Shown: positions 58,740 to 64,000 of the stretch, piece after piece
How positions within the stretch are numbered: position 1 is the first letter of the stretch
Layout: the number at the start of each line of letters is the position of its first letter
Assembly (NCBI RefSeq): GCF_036032445.1
Contig: NZ_CP107932.1
Span: 5,706,501-5,770,500 of the forward strand
Length of the DNA stretch: 64,000 nt
Reading direction: 5' to 3'
DNA from: Nocardia sp. NBC_00416
GTDB taxonomy: Bacteria; Actinomycetota; Actinomycetes; Mycobacteriales; Mycobacteriaceae
Position numbers and translations under genes: made by a program
The notes under the pieces: generated by a model
Database searches by the model: none
Told to the model about the DNA's origin: nothing
The model's input: the letters and a program-made list of their open reading frames with translations, nothing else

Positions 58740-59933
58740 TCAGCGGCCGGAGGCGGGCTGCTTCAGGGCGGTCATGGCGATGATGTCGCGCTGCACCTCG
58801 TTGGTGCCGCCGCCGAAGGTGAGGATCAGGGCCGCGCGGTGCATCCGCTCGAGCCGGCCGCGCAGCACCGAACCGGGGGAGTCCTGCCGCAGCGAGGCCT
58901 GCGGTCCGAGCACCTCCATGAGCAGGCGGTAGGCCTCGGTCGACAGTTCGGTCCCGTACACCTTGCACGCCGACGCGTCCCACGGCCGGGGCGCGGCGTC
59001 GCCCCCGGCATCGGCCCGGCTGGCGATCTCCCAGTTCATGAGCTTCAGATATTCGACCTTGGCGTGCACCCGCGCCAGGTTCAGCTGGACCCATTCGCGA
59101 TCGAAGATCCGGGCCCCGTCCGCGGCCTTCGTCGCCTTCGCCCACGCGGTCGTCTGGGCCAGTGCCAGCTGGAGTGCGGCGGCGGAGGTCAGGGCGACGC
59201 GCTCGTGGTTGAGCTGGTTGGTGACCAGCGGCCAGCCGCCGTTCTCCGGACCCACGAGCGAGGTCACCGGGACCCGTACGTCCTGGTAGTAGGTGGCGCT
59301 GGTATCCGGGCCGGCCATGGTGTGCACCGGGGTCCAGGAGAAGCCCTCGGCCGTGGTGGGCACGATCAGCATGCTGATGCCCTTGTGTTTCTTGGCGGTG
59401 GGGTCGGTGCGCACCGCCAGCCAGACGTAGTCGGCGTAGGCGATGAGACTGGTCCACATCTTCTGGCCGTTGATCACATAGTCGTCGCCGTCGCGGACCG
59501 CGGTGGTGCGCAGACTGGCCAGGTCGGTACCCGCGCCGGGTTCGGAGTAACCGATGGCGAAGTGCAGCTCACCGGCGGCGATCTTGGGCAGGAAGAATTT
59601 CTTCTGCTCCGCACTGCCGTAGTGCATGATCGTGGGCGCCACCGAGTTGACGGTCAGGAACGGCACCGGAGCGCCCGCGATGGCGGCTTCGTCGGTGAAG
59701 ATCAGCTGATCCAGCATGGGCCGGTTCTGGCCGCCGAACTCCTCGGGCCAGCCCAGGGCCAGCCAGCCGTCGCGGCCCATTTCCGCGACGACCTCGCGGT
59801 ACACATTGCCCTGGCCGTACTCGCCGGTCTGCGAGCTGAGCGCCGCCCGCCGTTCGGGGGTGATCAGACGAGCGAAGTATTCACGCAACTCGGCGCGTAG
59901 CTGTTCATGTTCCGGGGTATACGCAATGCGCAT
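58740..59933 (-). CDS. fadE26: FadE26/ChsE4-like acyl-CoA dehydrogenase subunit
   Basis: A 397-residue acyl-CoA dehydrogenase: GWPEEFGGQNRPMLDQLIFT, IGYSEPGAGTDLASLRTTAV, GQKMWTSLIAYADYV, LNHERVALTSA and C-terminal LILTFGGGTNEVQRDIIAM. It is the ChsE4 subunit of the heterotetrameric dehydrogenase that starts side-chain beta-oxidation. A long in-frame extension to 60065 crosses the KstR box and was rejected. First of the fadE26-fadE27 operon. Confidence 0.88.
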   Translation of the reverse strand: MRIAYTPEHEQLRAELREYFARLITPERRAALSSQTGEYGQGNVYREVVAEMGRDGWLALGWPEEFGGQNRPMLDQLIFTDEAAIAGAPVPFLTVNSVAPTIMHYGSAEQKKFFLPKIAAGELHFAIGYSEPGAGTDLASLRTTAVRDGDDYVINGQKMWTSLIAYADYVWLAVRTDPTAKKHKGISMLIVPTTAEGFSWTPVHTMAGPDTSATYYQDVRVPVTSLVGPENGGWPLVTNQLNHERVALTSAAALQLALAQTTAWAKATKAADGARIFDREWVQLNLARVHAKVEYLKLMNWEIASRADAGGDAAPRPWDASACKVYGTELSTEAYRLLMEVLGPQASLRQDSPGSVLRGRLERMHRAALILTFGGGTNEVQRDIIAMTALKQPASGR

Positions 59934-60057
59934 AGCGGTACCTCGAGCCTTCGTTCTACGGGGTTGGAGATGGGCTGGACGTCGGATCGCGCCGCGCTCA
60001 CCCTCTCGGAGCGCGGAATGGATCACCGATACCTTGCTCCGATCATTGCATATGCAC

Positions 60058-60071
60058 TGAAACATGTTCCA
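60058..60071. promoter_or_regulatory. KstR-type operator between fadE26 and the ferredoxin gene
   Basis: TGAAACATGTTCCA matches TnnAACnnGTTnnA completely, 125 bases upstream of fadE26 and 87 bases before fdxD. It could serve either or both. Confidence 0.88.
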
Positions 60072-60157
60072 GTATTGAAGGGTAATCAGCCCATGTCGCC
60101 CGTGTCGGCGGCCGTCGCTTGTTAGGCTTCGGTCACTGGGCGGAAAAAGGAGTTTCG

Positions 60158-60346
60158 ATGAAGGTCAGCGTTGACTTCGATCAGTGCGAAGCGAATGGAA
60201 TCTGCGCGGGAATCGCTCCCGACGTCTTTGAACTCGATGACGAGGACATGCTGCACGTCGCCGAGGGCGAGGTCGCGCCCGATCAGGAGTCGCAAGTCGC
60301 CGAGGCGGTGGCGCAATGCCCGAAAGCGGCATTGCGGTTGCTGTGA
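60158..60346 (+). CDS. fdxD: FdxD-like 3Fe-4S ferredoxin
   Basis: A 62-residue ferredoxin: VDFDQCEANGICAGIAPDVF supplies two Cys, and AQCPKAALRLL the third. Three Cys and NGIC instead of CxxC suggest a 3Fe-4S cluster, like Rv3503c (FdxD), which lies at the same place before hsd4A in mycobacteria. It may donate electrons to CYP125. ATG 60158 has AAAAAGGAG upstream. Confidence 0.85.
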   Translation: MKVSVDFDQCEANGICAGIAPDVFELDDEDMLHVAEGEVAPDQESQVAEAVAQCPKAALRLL

Positions 60347-60365
60347 ATCGGCTCTTGCCGTGAAT

Positions 60366-60379
60366 AAGAACACGTTCTA
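60366..60379. promoter_or_regulatory. KstR-type operator of hsd4A
   Basis: AAGAACACGTTCTA matches all but the first T of TnnAACnnGTTnnA, 11 bases before the hsd4A GTG. Confidence 0.85.
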
Positions 60380-60390
60380 GAGTCGGCCCG

Positions 60391-61296
60391 GTGAGCGATA
60401 TAGATACCGGCCTTGCCGGGCGAGTTGCGATCGTGACCGGAGCGGGTGCGGGCCTCGGCAGAGCCGAAGCGCTCGCCCTGGCCGCAGCCGGGGCCTCGGT
60501 CGTGATCAACGACCTGGCCGAGTCCGACGCCGTCGCCGAGACGCTGGAACAGGTGCGGGCGCTCGGCGCGAAGGCCGAGTTCGTGGCCGGAAGTGTCGCC
60601 GAGCGGTCCACCGCCGACGCGTTGATCAGCGCTGCCACCGAATCCTTCGGTGGCCTGGACGTCGTGGTCAACAACGCGGGTATCACGCGGGACAAGATGC
60701 TGTTCAATCTCTCCGACGAGGACTGGGATGCGGTCGTCGCGGTACATCTGCGCGGTCATTTCCTGCTGACCCGCAACGCCGGCGCCTATTGGCGAGCGAA
60801 AGCCAAGGAAGCCGGCGAGCCGGTATACGGCCGGATCGTCAACACCTCTTCCGAAGCCGGTCTGCTCGGTCCGGAGGGGCAGGCCAACTACGCGGCGGCC
60901 AAAGCCGGGATCACGGCCCTCACTCTTTCGGCCTCGCGAGCACTGAATCGTTTCGGTGTCCGGGTCAATGCCATCTGCCCGCGGGCGCGCACCGCCATGA
61001 CCGAACAGGTGTTCAGCGCGGCCCCCGAAGGGGAGGTCGACCCCCTCTCGCCCGACCATGTGGCACGGTTGGTGGCCTATCTGTCGAGCCCGGCTGCCGA
61101 CCGGGTGAACGGCCAGGTCTTCGTGGTGTACGGCCCGATGGTGGCCTTGATGGCGGCGCCGGTGGTCGAGGAGCGGTTCGACGCGGTGGGCGCGCAATGG
61201 TCAGGTGACGATCTGGCCACCACGCTGACCGGTTACTTCGCCGAACGCGAAGAAGGCCGTACCTTCTCTGCAACGGCGCTGCACGAACTGGGTTGA
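60391..61296 (+). CDS. hsd4A: Hsd4A-like steroid/hydroxyacyl-CoA dehydrogenase
   Basis: A 301-residue SDR: VTGAGAGLGRAEALALAAAG, NNAGITRDKM, catalytic Ser in VNTSSEAGLL and YAAAKAGITAL. Hsd4A (Rv3502c) is a bifunctional 17beta-hydroxysteroid and beta-hydroxyacyl-CoA dehydrogenase for the side chain. GTG 60391 has no ribosome site and follows TCTAGA, so it is probably leaderless under the KstR box. Confidence 0.88.
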   Translation: MSDIDTGLAGRVAIVTGAGAGLGRAEALALAAAGASVVINDLAESDAVAETLEQVRALGAKAEFVAGSVAERSTADALISAATESFGGLDVVVNNAGITRDKMLFNLSDEDWDAVVAVHLRGHFLLTRNAGAYWRAKAKEAGEPVYGRIVNTSSEAGLLGPEGQANYAAAKAGITALTLSASRALNRFGVRVNAICPRARTAMTEQVFSAAPEGEVDPLSPDHVARLVAYLSSPAADRVNGQVFVVYGPMVALMAAPVVEERFDAVGAQWSGDDLATTLTGYFAEREEGRTFSATALHELG

Positions 61297-61428
61297 GTAG
61301 TCCTGTCGGGGCGGGTGCCGGGATCTCGTGCCCGGAACTCGCTCGGTGAGAGTTGAACAACCGTCCAGTCATTGGTAAACAGAGGGGTCGTCATGTGCCC
61401 GGCCTCACATAATGATGCTCAAGGCGTA

Positions 61429-61442
61429 TGAATCGTGTTTCA
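61429..61442. promoter_or_regulatory. Degenerate KstR-type site upstream of mce4
   Basis: TGAATCGTGTTTCA fits TnnAACnnGTTnnA except for ATC in place of AAC. It is the distal of two boxes in the mce4 promoter region. Confidence 0.55.
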
Positions 61443-61507
61443 ATCCCGCTGTCTGGGATTGTGGCAAGTTTCCAGTTCAGAAGCCTCAAAAATGGCCCCC
61501 AAAGGAA

Positions 61508-61521
61508 ATGAACGTGTTCTA
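61508..61521. promoter_or_regulatory. KstR-type operator of mce4
   Basis: ATGAACGTGTTCTA matches all but the first T, 74 bases upstream of yrbE4A. The mce4 operon is a known KstR target in mycobacteria. Confidence 0.85.
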
Positions 61522-61595
61522 CTTATCGGGGCGTGCGCCGGGGTGTCTCCCAGGCTGTCGCCAGCGGGACCAGTAGTCAGGCAAGGAGGATCGGG

Positions 61596-62360
61596 ATGAA
61601 CGAGGTCCTTACCGTGCCTTTGCGGGCCGTCGGCGGATTTTTCGAACTCACCGCATCGGTGGCCCGGGCGAGTTTCCGCCGGCCGTTCCAGATGCGCGAA
61701 TTCATCGACCAGTCGTGGTTCGTCGCGCGGGTGTCCATCATGCCGACACTTCTGGTGGCCATACCCTTCACCGTGCTGGTCAGCTTCACGCTGAACATCC
61801 TGTTGCGCGAAATCGGCGCCGCCGACCTCAGCGGCGCCGGTGCGGCCTTCGGTGCGGTGACCCAGGTCGGTCCGATCGTCACCGTGCTCATCGTGGCCGG
61901 GGCCGGCGCCACCGCCATCTGCGCGGATCTCGGAGCTCGGACCATCCGGGAAGAGATCGACGCCATGAAGGTGCTCGGCATCGACCCCATCCACCGGCTG
62001 GTGGTACCCCGAGTGCTGGCGTCGATGTTCGTCGCGCTGCTGCTGAACAGCCTGGTGTGCACCATCGGCATCGTGGGCGGGTTCCTCTTCTCGGTCTATC
62101 TGCAGGATGTCAACCCGGGTGCGTTCGTCAACGGCATCACGCTGCTGACCCACCTGCCCGAACTGATCATCTCCGAAGTCAAAGCGGGCCTGTTCGGCCT
62201 GATCGCGGGGCTGGTCGCCTGTTATCTGGGTTTGAACGTCAAAGGTGGTCCCAAGAGTGTCGGTGATGCGGTGAACCAGACAGTGGTGTTCGCCTTCATG
62301 GCGCTGTTCGTGGTGAACGTCGTGGTCACCACCGTCGGCATCAAATTCTCGGTGCGGTGA
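61596..62360 (+). CDS. yrbE4A: YrbE4A, MlaE-type permease of the Mce4 importer
   Basis: A 254-residue MlaE/YrbE membrane protein: FRRPFQMREFIDQSWFVARV, then the conserved GAGATAICADLGARTIREEI EQ-loop region, DAMKVLGIDPIHRLVVPRVL and helices such as LLNSLVCTIGIVGGFLFSV. With YrbE4B it forms the Mce4 permease that imports sterols. ATG 61596 has AAGGAGGAT upstream; a 21-codon longer start was rejected. Confidence 0.93.
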   Translation: MNEVLTVPLRAVGGFFELTASVARASFRRPFQMREFIDQSWFVARVSIMPTLLVAIPFTVLVSFTLNILLREIGAADLSGAGAAFGAVTQVGPIVTVLIVAGAGATAICADLGARTIREEIDAMKVLGIDPIHRLVVPRVLASMFVALLLNSLVCTIGIVGGFLFSVYLQDVNPGAFVNGITLLTHLPELIISEVKAGLFGLIAGLVACYLGLNVKGGPKSVGDAVNQTVVFAFMALFVVNVVVTTVGIKFSVR

Positions 62361-62364
62361 CACG

Positions 62365-63222
62365 ATGTCCGCTTCGGTGATCATTCAATCCCGCTTCCCG
62401 AAGATCACGCGCCGTATCCGCCGCTTCTCCACCTCGCTGGACGAACTCGGCAAACAGGCCGTGTTCTACGGCAAGGCCATCGGCTCCATGCCGCGCGCGC
62501 TCACGCACTACCGCACCGAGACCGTCCGCCTCATCGCCGAGATCAGCATGGGCAGCGGTGCGCTCGCGGTGATCGGCGGCACGGTCGTGATCGTCGGCTT
62601 CCTGACGCTGTTCTCCGGTGGCACCATCGCCGTGCAGGGCTACAGCTCGCTCGGCAATATCGGCGTCGAGGCGCTGACCGGATTCTTCGCCGCCTTCCTC
62701 AACGTCCGCATCGCGGCACCGGTGATCTCCGGGATCGGCCTGGCCGCGACCATCGGCGCGGGTTCCACCGCCCAATTGGGCGCCATGCGGGTGGCCGAGG
62801 AGATCGACGCCCTGGAATCCATGGCCATTCGGCCGGTCCCGTACCTGGTCGGTACCCGCGTGCTCGCGGGCATGATCGCGATCGTGCCCCTGTACGCACT
62901 CGCGGTGATCGCCTCGTTCGTCGCGAGCCGGTTCGCCACCGTGGTGATCTACGGGCAGTCCGCCGGCGTCTACGACCACTACTTCTCCACGTTCTTGATT
63001 CCGAGCGACATTCTGTGGTCGTTCGCCCAGGCCATCTTCATGGCGTTGGCGGTGATGATGATCCATACGTATTACGGCTACAACGCGGCGGGCGGCCCGG
63101 TCGGGGTCGGTATCGCCGTGGGTAAGGCGGTGCGGTCCTCGCTGGTCGCGGTGGTCACGGTGACCCTGCTGATCTCGCTGGCCGTCTACGGCACCTCCGG
63201 CAACTTCAACCTTTCCGGATAG
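62365..63222 (+). CDS. yrbE4B: YrbE4B, MlaE-type permease of the Mce4 importer
   Basis: A 285-residue partner permease: LIAEISMGSGALAVIGGTVV, IGAGSTAQLGAMRVAEEIDA, LESMAIRPVPYLVGTRVLAG and YNAAGGPVGVGIAVGKAVRS. It follows yrbE4A after 4 bases, as in all mce operons. The N-terminal 60 residues are soluble and basic. Confidence 0.93.
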   Translation: MSASVIIQSRFPKITRRIRRFSTSLDELGKQAVFYGKAIGSMPRALTHYRTETVRLIAEISMGSGALAVIGGTVVIVGFLTLFSGGTIAVQGYSSLGNIGVEALTGFFAAFLNVRIAAPVISGIGLAATIGAGSTAQLGAMRVAEEIDALESMAIRPVPYLVGTRVLAGMIAIVPLYALAVIASFVASRFATVVIYGQSAGVYDHYFSTFLIPSDILWSFAQAIFMALAVMMIHTYYGYNAAGGPVGVGIAVGKAVRSSLVAVVTVTLLISLAVYGTSGNFNLSG

Positions 63223-63227
63223 GCGCC

Positions 63228-64000
63228 ATGACGGAACTGATGCGACCGAACAAGAAGACGCTCGGGGCGTCGAACGAAACCGCGGGGGGGTCGTCCCGCG
63301 GTGGCGAAGACCCCTGGGCACCCGTAGGAGCGAACCGGTGGACGGCCTTGCGCGCGACAGCCGGACTCAAACTGGCCGGTGTGGCCATGGTGCTGGCCGC
63401 GGTGGCGGCCGTGGTGGTCTCGCTGACCATGTTCTTCGGCGGTTTCACGCCGAGCGTCACCGTCACGGTCGTCTCCCCGCGTAGCGGGCTGGTGCTGGAC
63501 CCCGACGCGAAGGTCAAGGTGCGCGGTGTGCAGATCGGCCGGGTCGCCGGTCTCGACCGCAACGCCGAGGGCACCAGCCTGCGGCTGGCGCTGAATCCGG
63601 ACCTGCTTCATCTGGTCCCGGCCAACGCCACCGTCGATATCCGGTCGACCACGGTCTTCGGCGCCAAATACATCAACTTCGTGATCCCGCAGCAGCCCGA
63701 CCTGAAATCACTGCAACCGGGCGCGCTGCTGGCGGCCGATCATGTCACCGTCGAGTTCAACACGCTGTTCCAGCATCTCAGCGATGTGCTGGCCGATGTG
63801 CAACCGGAGAAGTTGAACGCCACGATGACCGCGCTGGGCACCGCCCTGCAAGGCAGGGGCCAGACCCTGGGCGAGCTGCTCGTGAACAGTGACGCGTACC
63901 TCCGGCAGATCAACCCGATGCTGCCCACACTCCAGCGCGACCTGAACACCACGGCCGCGGTCGGCAATCTCTACGCGGACGTCTCCGGTGATCTGCTGCG
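63228..64000 (+). CDS. mce4A: Mce4A, substrate-binding MCE protein (partial)
   Basis: The first 257 residues of an MCE-family protein, cut by the window end. A basic N-terminal segment is followed by one membrane helix (LAGVAMVLAAVAAVVVSL). The MlaD-like beta domain starts near residue 75: LDPDAKVKVRGVQIGRVAGL, FGAKYINFVIP. Mce4A helps ferry sterol across the periplasm. The start is ATG 63228, five bases after yrbE4B; ribosome site GGCGCC is poor and coupling is likely. Confidence 0.92.
   Translation, partial: MTELMRPNKKTLGASNETAGGSSRGGEDPWAPVGANRWTALRATAGLKLAGVAMVLAAVAAVVVSLTMFFGGFTPSVTVTVVSPRSGLVLDPDAKVKVRGVQIGRVAGLDRNAEGTSLRLALNPDLLHLVPANATVDIRSTTVFGAKYINFVIPQQPDLKSLQPGALLAADHVTVEFNTLFQHLSDVLADVQPEKLNATMTALGTALQGRGQTLGELLVNSDAYLRQINPMLPTLQRDLNTTAAVGNLYADVSGDLL

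Noticed and set aside
1..64000. tRNA, rRNA, insertion sequences or prophage genes
   Set aside because: No tRNA-like cloverleaf, rRNA segment, transposase, integrase or phage structural gene was recognised; short RNAs could be missed by eye.

Overview
The window is GC-rich and GC-biased at third codon positions. It carries a sterol-catabolic locus of the type found in mycolic-acid actinomycetes: hsaADCB, kshA, the KstR2 block for rings C and D, fadA5-cyp125, echA19-fadD19, ltp3-ltp4, fadE26-fadE27, hsd4A and the start of an mce4 operon. Gene content and order suggest Nocardia or a close relative such as Rhodococcus. This is inferred from family recognition by eye; no 16S or marker comparison was possible.

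Layout. 1-6700 is accessory: a TIGR03086 protein, a WYL regulator, an AAA ATPase behind a perfect inverted repeat, a MerR-controlled old yellow enzyme, a lipoprotein and a DUF2568 membrane protein. 6758-12183 is the ring A/B module: hsaA-hsaD-hsaC-hsaB on the minus strand, divergent from kshA and a small partner gene. 12240-14772 holds an antitoxin remnant, rsgA with a 28-codon ORF in front of it, and a MerR-like gene behind strong hairpins. 14859-24849 and 27888-33213 are the two halves of the KstR2 regulon (fadE33-fadE32-fadE31-echA-fadD3, fadE30-ipdF, kstR2-fadA6, then ipdC-ipdB-ipdA-echA20 and two SDRs). A MarR-MFS pair and a DUF427 gene separate them. 33214-34290 is non-coding, with nested inverted repeats followed by degenerate 25-nt tandem repeats. 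34291-37719 holds a glycine-zipper repeat protein, an ImmA/IrrE metallopeptidase, a seven-helix membrane protein and an EspR-like regulator. 38155-48193 carries fadA5, cyp125, a TetR-SDR pair and the ltp3-ltp4 side-chain module. 48309-57454 is a patchwork of three toxin-antitoxin pairs, an ECF sigma factor, small enzymes and the echA19/fadD19 pair. 57607-64000 carries fadE27-fadE26, a ferredoxin, hsd4A and the first mce4 genes, cut by the window end.

How it fits together. Mce4 would import the sterol. CYP125 and FadD19 would oxidise and activate the side chain, and FadE26-FadE27, EchA19, Hsd4A, FadA5 and Ltp3/Ltp4 would shorten it. KshA and HsaABCD would open rings B and A. FadD3 and the Ipd/EchA20/FadE30-33/FadA6 set would degrade the remaining two rings. 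I can place 12 KstR-type sites (TnnAACnnGTTnnA, including weak ones) and three KstR2-type sites, most of them in front of these genes. Several of the promoters look leaderless with GTG starts. Not found here: kstR, kshB, hsaEFG, kstD, ltp2 and fadE28-fadE29; they must lie elsewhere or be absent.
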